Below are positions 26,956 to 34,666 of a stretch of 34,666 nt of DNA, in pieces (position 1 is the first letter of the stretch; each line of letters begins with the position of its first letter). The position numbers were made by a program, and so were the translations under genes. A model generated the notes under the pieces. The model did not search any database. It saw only the letters and a program-made list of their open reading frames with translations, and was not told the DNA's origin. Source of the stretch: Thioploca sp. (lineage in GTDB: Bacteria; Pseudomonadota; Gammaproteobacteria; Beggiatoales; Beggiatoaceae); NCBI GenBank assembly GCA_030627235.1, contig DAOUSL010000018.1:1-34666 (forward strand), given 5' to 3'.

Positions 26956-29133
26956 TTAAGCTAAATTACCAAAATATTGGAAAATTACAAAAGTGAAACA
27001 TATTAATACAAAAACTGGATAGCTTATTCTTCCCATTAATGTTAGTTTCTTTACAAATTTTTCATCATTTTCATAGGCATGCATCATTAAGCCTATTCCA
27101 ATACATAATACTGCCAATAAATAGCTCATATAAAAGAAATATTCTACCAATGTAAAGTACGCTATATTAGGTAATTCTGAAGCTAATCTGACATGTAAAA
27201 TAGACGTTGGCAATATTATATTGACTCCTAAACCTAATTGGATAGATAATGTAGTCGTAAAAAATATTCCATATCCTAAAGATATTAAAATAAAAGTTGG
27301 GAATAAATTCTTAAAAATGAAATTCAGAGCCTTTCGTTTTATTTCTATTGCAACGTTAAATAAAGAATATTCCATTCGTTGTTGAGAATAAAAATAATCA
27401 GGTAGTCCAAAAGTAGAATCGTTTTCTTGTACACCAGTAAAAAATTCTACATCAGAAACTTGCCAACTATTAACGGAAAAAATATCCTTGTATTTGGTTA
27501 GAATATTTTCAGTTCTCATACCATGAGAATCAACTATATAAATTAAAGTATCTCTAGTTTTTTGTTGATGTCGAAATTTAATTGGTAAAATTTGTCTATC
27601 CAATGGGTAATTATGAAAATCAAAGTAACCTTTAAATTTAGTTTTAATTCGATAGGTTCTAGTAGTAAAAATTCCTTCAGTAGTAGTAGATTCCTCATTA
27701 ATTATTGGTTTTCCTAGGCTAACTGGATTAACTGCATTTATAAAATTAATGTCTTTATCTATAAAATCTTTAGTATTGAAGCGAAACCAAAGATAAAAAT
27801 CTGCAATAAAAGTCGATTTTTGAGTATCAAGTCCAGTTATTTCATTCATATCCATTCCAACATAAACTATTTTGGCTTTCGTCATTATATTTTCATTAAC
27901 TTTGATCAATTCTCCAGCCAAGACTTTTGGTAAAATATCTCCTTTTATATTACGTGGATTAGTTAATAATCTATATTGGTCTAAGGCTATTTCTGTTTTG
28001 CCTTTTTTATATATGCTAATTGGTATAGATTTGACTGCATCACCTTGTTTATCAAAATAAATTGAACCAGTAACTCCTTTCACTGAATTTTCAGAATGAG
28101 ATATCTGCCATAAATTATCTTTTAACTGTTGTCTTTGTTTTTCGATATTAGTAGATGATATTTTTTGTAAAGCATGTAAGGCAACTTTTGCAGCATCGTA
28201 ATATAGAGCCGCAGTTACAGAAGGTTTAGTTTTATATTTATCTAGGAAATTATTTTTAAAATTAATAGCGACTTCATCACCTATATCCATAACAAATGGA
28301 GTTGTCAAATATATACCATCAGTGAAATAACCAGGTTGAATTTGTTCTTGAGGATATTGTTGTAGCTGTTTATTAAACTGACTGCTGGATAAAACATCTG
28401 CTCCAATTATTTGTATATAATGCCATTCTTGACGTAAAGCTATAATTGCTTTCAAGGCTTCTTTGGAATGAGTTGCTAAAAATAGACCTCCAGCTTCTTT
28501 GCCTTCTCCATTAAAAATTTGCACTACTCGATTAAGCACTTGATCAAAATTATCTTGATTAAAACTCCATTTGTGCTTGATATTTAAATTATCTATTTGT
28601 TTTGCAGTTTGTTCAAAAGCAGTAGCCAAGGTAGAACCATAAATTCCTTCATCATATAAAATACTTGCATTCTTATATTTTAAAACTTTAAACGCATAAT
28701 TAGCTAACAATGCTCCTTGACTTGAATTATTAAAGATAATCCGGAAAGCTCCATCATTATTTTTAGTAAGTTCATCAACAGTAGCACTTCCAGTAATAAT
28801 AGGAATATTATATTTTTGATAAATTGGTGCAGCAATTAAAGAGGATTTACTATCATAATGGCCAATAACTGCAAGAGCTTTGCTATTTACAACTTGTATA
28901 GCTGTTTTTGTTACATCTGTTGCATCATCAAACACTAATAGTTCAATGGTTTTACCATCAATGCCACCTCGTTGATTTATCTCTTCAACATATAATTGCG
29001 CTCCTTGTACCATTGCTTTACCATTAGCTGTTTGCATTGGACCAACCACAGCAATATATGCTACTTTGTCAAATAGCTTCCAGCCTACCAACATGATAAG
29101 CATAACTGAGATAAAGATTCCATATTTTTTCAT
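26956..29133 (-). CDS. Periplasmic binding protein fused to a pentameric ligand-gated ion channel
   Basis: The 725 residues have three parts. An N-terminal membrane anchor or signal (about 5-22) leads to a type I periplasmic binding protein domain of the branched-chain amino-acid/amide family (about 26-400; VVGPMQTANGKAMVQGAQLYVEEIN, then ALAVIGHYDSKSSLIAAPIYQ). Next comes a Cys-loop-receptor-type extracellular domain (about 419-600) with a cysteine-less Pro-loop GYFDFHNYPLDRQILPIKF (YPLDRQ at 509-514). Then four membrane helices: M1 about 605-627, M2 628-650, M3 657-685, M4 705-722. SELPNIAYFTLVEYFFYMSY across the M2-M3 junction matches prokaryotic channels such as GLIC. I infer an inner-membrane channel gated, or tuned, by a solute captured in the binding domain. 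Ligand and ion are unknown. Confidence 0.88.
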   Translation of the reverse strand: MKKYGIFISVMLIMLVGWKLFDKVAYIAVVGPMQTANGKAMVQGAQLYVEEINQRGGIDGKTIELLVFDDATDVTKTAIQVVNSKALAVIGHYDSKSSLIAAPIYQKYNIPIITGSATVDELTKNNDGAFRIIFNNSSQGALLANYAFKVLKYKNASILYDEGIYGSTLATAFEQTAKQIDNLNIKHKWSFNQDNFDQVLNRVVQIFNGEGKEAGGLFLATHSKEALKAIIALRQEWHYIQIIGADVLSSSQFNKQLQQYPQEQIQPGYFTDGIYLTTPFVMDIGDEVAINFKNNFLDKYKTKPSVTAALYYDAAKVALHALQKISSTNIEKQRQQLKDNLWQISHSENSVKGVTGSIYFDKQGDAVKSIPISIYKKGKTEIALDQYRLLTNPRNIKGDILPKVLAGELIKVNENIMTKAKIVYVGMDMNEITGLDTQKSTFIADFYLWFRFNTKDFIDKDINFINAVNPVSLGKPIINEESTTTEGIFTTRTYRIKTKFKGYFDFHNYPLDRQILPIKFRHQQKTRDTLIYIVDSHGMRTENILTKYKDIFSVNSWQVSDVEFFTGVQENDSTFGLPDYFYSQQRMEYSLFNVAIEIKRKALNFIFKNLFPTFILISLGYGIFFTTTLSIQLGLGVNIILPTSILHVRLASELPNIAYFTLVEYFFYMSYLLAVLCIGIGLMMHAYENDEKFVKKLTLMGRISYPVFVLICFTFVIFQYFGNLA

Positions 29134-29176
29134 ATTTAATGTTTGTAATTTTATAAGGATGAACTAGATATTATAA

Positions 29177-29185
29177 ATTATACCA
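29177..29185 (-). promoter_or_regulatory. Extended -10 promoter of the channel-fusion gene
   Basis: On the minus strand TGGTATAAT fits the extended -10 consensus TGnTATAAT and lies about 43 bases before the ATG at 29133. No good -35 is present, as expected for this class. The adjoining AATTCTTAATT belongs to the dispersed repeat family. Confidence 0.45.
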
Positions 29186-29228
29186 ATTCTTAATTAAATT
29201 TGAAATATATTTGCGTGATTACCCAAAA

Positions 29229-29338
29229 TCATCCCCAATATAACCAAACTCGCATCAATGATAATAATTTATTTAAATCAACAAGTTTTGCCAAATAATC
29301 ATTAGCTCCAGCTTCAATACATTTAGCTCTATCATCTT
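29229..29338 (-). pseudogene. Remnant of a response-regulator receiver domain
   Basis: Read on the minus strand this translates as [17 protein letters not shown], then [16 protein letters not shown], and stops at TGA (29231-29229). That is the C-terminal third of a CheY-like receiver domain of the kind ending hybrid histidine kinases, with the conserved Lys followed by Leu instead of the usual Pro. It has no start. Homology ends at about 29338, where a GC-richer hairpin repeat begins, so the rest was deleted or displaced. It is 35 codons long. Confidence 0.75.
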
Positions 29339-29342
29339 TTTT

Positions 29343-29391
29343 CTCGTTCCCAACGACTTCGTTGGGAATGCAGTCAAGACGCACCAGCGTC
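29343..29391. repeat. Hairpin repeat element adjoining the receiver remnant
   Basis: Two neighbouring hairpins are present: CGTTCCCAACGA (29345-29356) pairs with TCGTTGGGAATG (29359-29370) with one mismatch, and GACGC-acca-GCGTC lies at 29378-29391. The composition is clearly richer in G+C than the surroundings. This looks like a dispersed mobile repeat rather than a gene part. Confidence 0.7.
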
Positions 29392-29553
29392 AAGTATGAT
29401 AAAAGAGGATTCTAATATGTCCGAAATTAATTACCATTCTATTGAGTGAGAACCAGATAAACCAAATAAATAATGTTAATATATATCACCAACCTTTCAT
29501 AACTACCAAATATCTTACTTAAAATGGTTATTAAATTATGACATTGACTAGAT
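29392..29553. other. Gene-free stretch, no feature seen
   Basis: Part of the 466-base gap between the channel-fusion gene and btuB. Beyond the receiver remnant, the hairpin repeat and the btuB-proximal inverted repeat, I see only AT-rich sequence with stops in all frames. Confidence 0.5.
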
Positions 29554-29588
29554 AGAAACCCATCAACTCCTTAAAATGGTGGGTTTCT
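29554..29588 (-). terminator. Inverted repeat downstream of btuB
   Basis: Positions 29554-29564 pair with 29578-29588: AGAAACCCA against TGGGTTTCT plus two further pairs, one of them G-U, around a 13-base loop. It starts 12 bases after the btuB stop. It lacks a following T-run on the minus strand, so termination efficiency is doubtful. Confidence 0.45.
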
Positions 29589-29599
29589 CTAAATATCTT

Positions 29600-31381
29600 T
29601 TAATGTTGATAATGTAAACTTAAGAACCAAAATTGGTCTGGAGTATTGAATCCATATGCTGTTTCATATTCTTTGCCTAGCATATTTTCTAATCTTGCTC
29701 TTAAAGTCCAACTTTTATTAAAATGGTATTCACCAGCTAAATTAACAATTCCATAACCAGCCAAACGTCTAGTATTAGCAGCATCATCATATCTATGACT
29801 CTGAGCTAATGTATTCACACTTAAACGCATTGGCCCTCGTCTTTCAGCTAATTCTACATTTATCGTTTTCTTAGCTCGACGTGGTAACAGATTACCAGTT
29901 GTATCATCTTCTGGATTTAACCAAGATACTTTAGTATTAAACTCCCAATTATTTTGTCGCCAACCTATTGAACCATCCATACCTGTAATATTAGCTTTAT
30001 TAATGTTATCAGCATAATAGCTATTACTTACTGGATCAAAATTAGTAGCAATAAGTTTATCAATCTTAGTTTTATAAATATTGATTGACCAATTATAATC
30101 CTGCTGATTTCCGATCAGACCAATTTCATAGCTTTCCGACTCTTCTGGGATTAGATTAGAATTACCAAAGTTAGGAAAATATAATTCATTGAAAGATGGT
30201 GCTTTAAAAGCGATTCCATAACTTACGATAAAACGAGTTTTAGTATTTAAAGCATAACCTAAGCTAATATTTTGAGTAGTATGATTATCAAATTGCTCAT
30301 TATCATCTTGACGAACTCCCACTAACAAATCAATTGAACCAAAATCAGTTTGGTATTCAGCGAACATACCCTTGTTAGTCAAGGAATCTATTGCATAATT
30401 AGTATGGCTGTCTATTTCATCGATTTGTTCTTCATAACCAATTATTAGCTCATGATTATCAAAGAAAAAATTATTTTGTAAACTGTATATAGTACGGGTA
30501 GTGTGAAAATAAGATTGGGAGTTTTCATCAAATTTATCTTTGCTTTCACCTATATTAAGATTTAGCAACCACCAATCATTAGCAGAATAATTTGTTTTAA
30601 TCCCAAGAACTTGCTGGGTAAAATCTGCCTCATTATTAAATGAAGAATCAAATTGAGTATTACCTTTGGCTCGCAAGGCATTTATTTCAATACTGCCTAT
30701 ATCACCAAACTTATGCCCTAATTTAGTGCTAAATGAAGTATTTTCATAACCATCATCATCTGGTTCTACAGTAAAACAACCAGCAGGATTTTTGCAAGCA
30801 TTGAAACCATCAGATTTAATATGATTAGTATATATGCTTAACCAATTATTTTGATCTGAACTGGAAAAACCAGTGGTTATTCTATAGGTATTATCAGCTC
30901 CAATCCCAATACTAGCTTCAGCCTGTGGTTTTTTACTATGTCTAGTGAAAATTTGGATCACACCACCAATAGCTTCAGAACCATATAAACTAGAACGTGG
31001 GCCACGTACAATCTCAATTCGTTCAATTTGGGATATTGGTATATTTTGAAATGCTATGCTACCAGTTGTTGCAGACCCAATTTTTATACCATCAACAAGA
31101 ACTACAAGATGGTCAGATTCAGTACCACGCATAAATATAGAAGTATTTTGTCCTAATCCTCCATTACTGACAATATCTAAACCTGGAACTCCACGTAACA
31201 CATCGTAAATACTAACAGCTTGACTTTTAGTGATTTCTTCTCGAGTGATTACGGTGACTGAAGCTAACGGACTGGTTTTGGCATAACGAGTTGCTGTCAC
31301 AACTACTTCTGGTAAAACAGTTGCCGCAAAGTTTAAGATTGGATATAAAAATAATAAAATAGCTATAAATACATAATTCAA
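29600..31381 (-). CDS. btuB: TonB-dependent cobalamin receptor BtuB
   Basis: This 593-residue outer-membrane receptor imports vitamin B12-type corrinoids using TonB energy. A signal peptide (about residues 1-19) is followed by the TonB-box region LPEVVVTATR. The plug domain (about 35-145) contains SIYDVLRGVPGLDI, TSIFMRGTESDHLVVLVDGIK and IERIEIVRGPRSSLYGSEAIGGVIQI. A 22-strand-type barrel follows, ending with an aromatic C-terminus (FWFLSLHYQH). Length and plug motifs match BtuB. The start is a TTG (31381-31379) with AGAGGAA nine bases upstream; no in-frame ATG fits. The riboswitch upstream supports the corrinoid assignment independently. No btuCDF genes are in the window. Confidence 0.92.
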   Translation of the reverse strand: MNYVFIAILLFLYPILNFAATVLPEVVVTATRYAKTSPLASVTVITREEITKSQAVSIYDVLRGVPGLDIVSNGGLGQNTSIFMRGTESDHLVVLVDGIKIGSATTGSIAFQNIPISQIERIEIVRGPRSSLYGSEAIGGVIQIFTRHSKKPQAEASIGIGADNTYRITTGFSSSDQNNWLSIYTNHIKSDGFNACKNPAGCFTVEPDDDGYENTSFSTKLGHKFGDIGSIEINALRAKGNTQFDSSFNNEADFTQQVLGIKTNYSANDWWLLNLNIGESKDKFDENSQSYFHTTRTIYSLQNNFFFDNHELIIGYEEQIDEIDSHTNYAIDSLTNKGMFAEYQTDFGSIDLLVGVRQDDNEQFDNHTTQNISLGYALNTKTRFIVSYGIAFKAPSFNELYFPNFGNSNLIPEESESYEIGLIGNQQDYNWSINIYKTKIDKLIATNFDPVSNSYYADNINKANITGMDGSIGWRQNNWEFNTKVSWLNPEDDTTGNLLPRRAKKTINVELAERRGPMRLSVNTLAQSHRYDDAANTRRLAGYGIVNLAGEYHFNKSWTLRARLENMLGKEYETAYGFNTPDQFWFLSLHYQH

Positions 31382-31388
31382 ATGGATT

Positions 31389-31440
31389 TTCCTCTTTAAT
31401 AATTAATACAGAGAGGAAGCAGAACCACGAAAATTTCTGC
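31389..31440 (-). promoter_or_regulatory. Hairpin able to mask the btuB ribosome-binding site
   Basis: The btuB Shine-Dalgarno AGAGGAA (complement of 31389-31395) can pair perfectly with TTCCTCT (complement of 31412-31418). A second 6-bp stem (31419-31424 with 31435-31440) abuts it. An alternative pairing of 31413-31416 with 31448-31451 would free the site. This is the layout expected of a translational expression platform for the riboswitch upstream. Confidence 0.55.
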
Positions 31441-31530
31441 CAATTGCCCTCCGCAATAAACTTAAATACAATCATTAAACTTATATCCAGCGTTAACCAG
31501 ATTGAGTTTAATAATCGTAGTAAAACATTT

Positions 31531-31698
31531 AGGCCGGTCTCCGGACTTATAAGTATATTACAGTTAAACGCCTTCCCACATAAAATATGCAGTGACTTAA
31601 AATGTTTAACCTTAAACTTATTTACCGTTGCGGGGGCAGTATCAGATTTGCACTGATTTCCCGTTTAATTTATATACAAACACCATAAACGTTATTTG
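31531..31698 (-). ncRNA. Cobalamin riboswitch
   Basis: The minus strand carries the conserved cobalamin aptamer elements in order: GGTGTT near 31684, ACGGGAAATCAGTGCAAATC, the B12-box-like ACTGCCCCCGCAACGGT, a CACTG...GTGGGAAGGCG arm, and the 3' AAGTCCGGAGACCGGCC. It lies in the btuB leader, about 150 bases before the start codon, and should lower btuB expression when cobalamin is plentiful. Confidence 0.95.
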
Positions 31699-31699
31699 A

Positions 31700-31728
31700 A
31701 TATTATAATTAATTTGATTCTATGTCAA
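31700..31728 (-). promoter_or_regulatory. Sigma-70 promoter of the btuB leader
   Basis: On the minus strand a perfect TTGACA (31728-31723) is followed by TAATAT at 17 bases (31705-31700) or TATAAT at 15 bases (31707-31702). Transcription would begin a few bases before the riboswitch 5' end, which fits its placement exactly. Confidence 0.7.
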
Positions 31729-31924
31729 GGTATTTAATATATAAAAAAACTTGCTACTGAAACAAAGGATATAATTTTAAAGAACTTAATAATTCAGTTA
31801 CAAAACGCAAAATTTTTTTGATTATTTCTTATGTATTTGGACTAATAATTTACCAGTTGGATTAGTTCATATATGATAACGGTGGTAAGATGGTGATTTT
31901 AAAATATTTGTGGGATTATTAAAA

Positions 31925-32842
31925 ATGAGCAGAATTATTTTTGCTGGAACTCCTCAGTTTTCAATGCCAAGTTTACTAGCTTTATTAAACTCACAACACA
32001 ATGTTTGTGCAGTTTATACTCAACCAGATCGCAAAGCTGGTAGGGGAAGAAAGCTAAAATCTAGTCCTGTTAAATTAGCCGCTTTAGAATATGGAATTGA
32101 TGTCTATCAGCCAACTACATTAAAAGATGAAGCAGTACAAATTCAACTTAAGGAATTACAAGCTGATTTAATGGTAGTAGTTGCCTATGGTCTTATTTTA
32201 CCAAAGATTATTTTGGAAACTCCTAAACTTGGATGTATCAATGTACATGCTTCTTTATTACCACGTTGGCGAGGAGCTGCTCCTATTCAACGTGCATTAT
32301 TGGCTGGTGACAGTGTTACTGGTATAACTTTAATGCAAATGGATGTTGGGCTTGATACTGGAGGAATGATAAAAACAGCTAGTTGTGAAATTTTAGCAGA
32401 TGATAATGGACAAACTTTACATGATCGACTTTCAGTAATGGGAGCAAAATCCCTAGCGGATGTAATAGATGAAATTGGTAATTTACCTGTTATTCCACAG
32501 GATGATAGTCAAGCAACTTATGCAAAAAAACTAGAAAAAATGGAAGCCAAATTAGATTGGAATGAATCAGCAATTATGTTAGAACGAAAAATAAGAGCTT
32601 TCAATCCTTGGCCAGTTGCTCAAGCAGATTTATTTGGCCAAACTTTACGAATTTGGGATGCTCAAGTGTTATCTGGTTCTACTTCGGAATCAATTGGAAA
32701 GGTTATCCGTTGTCAACGTAATGGAATTGATATTGCAACTTCTGCTGGTATTTTACGCTTATTAAAAGTTCAAAGAGCTGGTAAAAAACCGATGCCTGTT
32801 AGTGATTTCCTAAATGCTAACCCAGAATTATTAGGTGATTAA
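31925..32842 (+). CDS. fmt: Methionyl-tRNA formyltransferase
   Basis: This enzyme transfers a formyl group from 10-formyltetrahydrofolate to initiator Met-tRNA in the cytoplasm. The N-terminal formyltransferase domain shows IIFAGTPQFSMPSL at the start, the catalytic segment INVHASLLPRWRGAAPIQ (Asn and His) and MDVGLDTGGM (Asp). The C-terminal OB-like tRNA-binding domain follows, with IRAFNPWPVA. It is 305 residues, the usual length. I use the ATG at 31925; a GTG at 31910 would add five residues not typical of the family. The usual partner def is not adjacent upstream. This is a housekeeping gene. Confidence 0.95.
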   Translation: MSRIIFAGTPQFSMPSLLALLNSQHNVCAVYTQPDRKAGRGRKLKSSPVKLAALEYGIDVYQPTTLKDEAVQIQLKELQADLMVVVAYGLILPKIILETPKLGCINVHASLLPRWRGAAPIQRALLAGDSVTGITLMQMDVGLDTGGMIKTASCEILADDNGQTLHDRLSVMGAKSLADVIDEIGNLPVIPQDDSQATYAKKLEKMEAKLDWNESAIMLERKIRAFNPWPVAQADLFGQTLRIWDAQVLSGSTSESIGKVIRCQRNGIDIATSAGILRLLKVQRAGKKPMPVSDFLNANPELLGD

Positions 32843-32904
32843 GTAAGATTTATTTTAATAGGAAAGATGTCTAATATATTTAACCTAAATATGACGTTAA
32901 AACT

Positions 32905-34602
32905 ATGAAATCCAAAATCATATTCCAAATGAAAACTTTCTTTAAAATTATAATACTAACTGTGTTAATGTCACCGCTATTTGCCCAAGAAAGTAATTCG
33001 ATAAAGTTTGAACGCCTAACTGTGGAAGATGGTTTGCCAAGCAACTTTACTAGCGATGTGGTTCAAGATGATCAAGGATTTATGTGGTTTGCAACTAAAA
33101 ATGGTTTGGCTAAATATGATGGCAATCAATTTACGGTTTACAAACATGACCAAAACAATCCAAACAGTTTGAGCAATAACTATATTTGGACCATGATTAA
33201 GGATCACAATGGGATTCTATGGATTGGCACATTTGGTAATGGTTTGAATAAGTTCAATCCGGTGACTGAAACTTTCACTGTTTATAAACATGATGAGAAT
33301 AATTCTAATAGTTTGGTTAGCAATACTATTCAATCAATTTATGAAGACCAAGCTGGCATTTTATGGATTGGAACTGATTATGATGGTTTAAGTAAATTTG
33401 ATCCAGTAAATGAAAGTTTTACTAATTATTATCATGATGAAAATAATCCTAACAGTTTAAGTAGCAATTCTGTGTATTCTGTCTGTCAAGATGACAGCGG
33501 AATATTTTGGATTGGAACTTATGGTGGTGGTTTAAATAGATTTGATCCAAAAACTGAAACCTTTACCCATTATAAACATGAAGATGGCAATTCTAACAGT
33601 TTGATTAATAATTTAATTTGGTCGATTTATGTGGATAAAACTGGTATATTGTGGTTAGGAACTGAAGGTGGATTGAGTCGTTATGATATTAAACATGATA
33701 AATTCACTCATTATCAATATGATGCAACTAACTCTAGTAGTTTAAGTAACAATTCTGTTACTTCAATTTATGAAGACAGTAAAGGCATCTTGTGGTTTGG
33801 TACATTAGGTGGTGGTATAAACCAATTTAACCGAGTTAATTTTACTAGTTATCAAACTGAAACTGGTAATCAAAACAGTTTGAGTAATAATATTGCGTGG
33901 AGGATTACAGAAGATAATACTGGTACACTATGGTTTACTACTGATAATGGTATAAGTAAATATGATTCTGACAATGAACGATTTGCTCATTATAAACATA
34001 ATTCACATTCAGCAGACAGTTTAAGCGATAATTCAGTTAGTGCTATTTATGAGGATAAAGATGGAATAGTTTGGCTTGGTACTAAAAGTGGTGGACTTAA
34101 TAAATTTGATCGACGTACTTTCAGTAATTATCAACAACAAGATGATAATTCTAATAGTATTAGTTCTAATGATATTGCAGTTATTAAATCAGACAGCAAT
34201 GGTATCTTATGGCTTGGTACTGATAATGGAGGGCTCAATAAATTCGATCCAAAAACTGAAACAGTTACTCATTATAAACATGAGCCAAATAATGTTAATA
34301 GTTTGAACATTAATGATGTTTGGGATATAGATATTGACCAAAAAGGGATTTTGTGGATAGCTTTGATTGGAGGTGGTATAGACCGGTTTAACCCGGTAAC
34401 TGAAACTTTTCAACATTATAATCCGGATGCAAGTGGTAAAAAATATTTTTCCACTTCTTGGATTGCTGCTATCAAAGTTGCTACAGATGGAATTATTTGG
34501 ATTGGCACAGATAATCTAGGAGTTAGTCAATTCGACCCTAAGCAAGAAACTTTTACTCACTATAGCATATCCCGAATAACTAAGAGACAAGAGATGATAT
34601 AA
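32905..34602 (+). CDS. Two-component-type beta-propeller sensor fragment (Reg_prop repeats)
   Basis: The protein has a signal peptide ending SPLFA, then FERLTVEDGLPSNFTSDVVQDDQGFMWFAT, the usual opening of periplasmic propeller sensors. I count 11 repeats of about 47 residues, each with a core like SIYEDxxGILWIGTxxGGLNKFDPxTETFTHYKHDxxNxNS. Full sensors of this kind normally have about 14 repeats (two seven-bladed propellers), a Y_Y_Y domain, a membrane helix and a kinase or cyclase. Here the frame ends after repeat 11 with the unrelated tail ISRITKRQEMI and two stops. No output domain follows in the remaining 64 bases. It is probably truncated by a frameshift or insertion. A second ATG at 32929 gives a tidier signal peptide. 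Confidence 0.8.
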   Translation: MKSKIIFQMKTFFKIIILTVLMSPLFAQESNSIKFERLTVEDGLPSNFTSDVVQDDQGFMWFATKNGLAKYDGNQFTVYKHDQNNPNSLSNNYIWTMIKDHNGILWIGTFGNGLNKFNPVTETFTVYKHDENNSNSLVSNTIQSIYEDQAGILWIGTDYDGLSKFDPVNESFTNYYHDENNPNSLSSNSVYSVCQDDSGIFWIGTYGGGLNRFDPKTETFTHYKHEDGNSNSLINNLIWSIYVDKTGILWLGTEGGLSRYDIKHDKFTHYQYDATNSSSLSNNSVTSIYEDSKGILWFGTLGGGINQFNRVNFTSYQTETGNQNSLSNNIAWRITEDNTGTLWFTTDNGISKYDSDNERFAHYKHNSHSADSLSDNSVSAIYEDKDGIVWLGTKSGGLNKFDRRTFSNYQQQDDNSNSISSNDIAVIKSDSNGILWLGTDNGGLNKFDPKTETVTHYKHEPNNVNSLNINDVWDIDIDQKGILWIALIGGGIDRFNPVTETFQHYNPDASGKKYFSTSWIAAIKVATDGIIWIGTDNLGVSQFDPKQETFTHYSISRITKRQEMI

Positions 34603-34666
34603 TAGAAAAAACTAAAAAGCGAGAAAAAGATGTGAAAAGGATACTCAATAGATTTACGAAATAGTA

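Noticed and set aside
31227-31475. Minus-strand open frame covering the btuB start
   Set aside because: It overlaps the btuB signal peptide and leader hairpins in another frame, with no family match.
33010-34590. DNA satellite repeat
   Set aside because: The roughly 140-base periodicity comes from protein repeats (propeller blades) with diverged codons.

Overview
The window is AT-rich, about one third G+C by eye. It reads like a gammaproteobacterial sulfur oxidiser. A LuxO-type sigma-54 activator points to Gammaproteobacteria, and a qmoA-qmoB-hdrC-hdrB set points to dissimilatory sulfur metabolism. A relative of the large filamentous or giant sulfur bacteria (Thiotrichales/Beggiatoaceae) would fit the AT-richness, the heptamer intergenic repeats and the dispersed hairpin repeats. 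That placement is inference; no rRNA or other marker is present.

Layout. Positions 1-201 hold two copies of a 105-base tandem repeat. Positions 351-19178 (+) form one co-directional block: a TolQ/MotA-like channel protein (351-1895), two small TolR/ExbD-like single-span proteins in overlapping frames (1879-2370, 2358-2879), an embedded UPF0175/DUF3368 toxin-antitoxin pair (2934-3682), an enormous exported protein now split in two by a probable one-base deletion (3694-9354 and 9393-14693, about 3,670 residues together), a small exported protein (14775-15434), and two paralogous LamG proteins with different C-terminal tips, fibrinogen-like and C-type-lectin-like (15434-17377, 17382-19178). I recognise no described system with this composition. 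Its parts suggest a proton-motive-force motor in the inner membrane coupled to a giant envelope protein, with surface adhesins alongside.

Positions 19253-24384 (-) hold qmoA, qmoB and hdrC/hdrB-like genes. These are predicted to move electrons between the quinone pool and APS reductase, with HdrBC in the place of QmoC; aprBA is not in the window. Divergent from qmoA is a LuxO-family response regulator (24664-26079). Then on the minus strand come a Sel1-repeat protein (26314-26748) and a striking 725-residue fusion of a type I periplasmic binding protein to a pentameric ligand-gated ion channel (26956-29133).

Positions 29134-29599 hold repeat debris: a remnant of a response-regulator receiver domain cut off at a hairpin repeat. 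Next is a BtuB-type cobalamin receptor gene (29600-31381, -) with a cobalamin riboswitch, a near-consensus promoter and a hairpin that can mask its ribosome-binding site. The window ends with fmt (31925-32842, +) and a two-component-type beta-propeller protein (32905-34602, +) that stops after 11 repeats and looks truncated.
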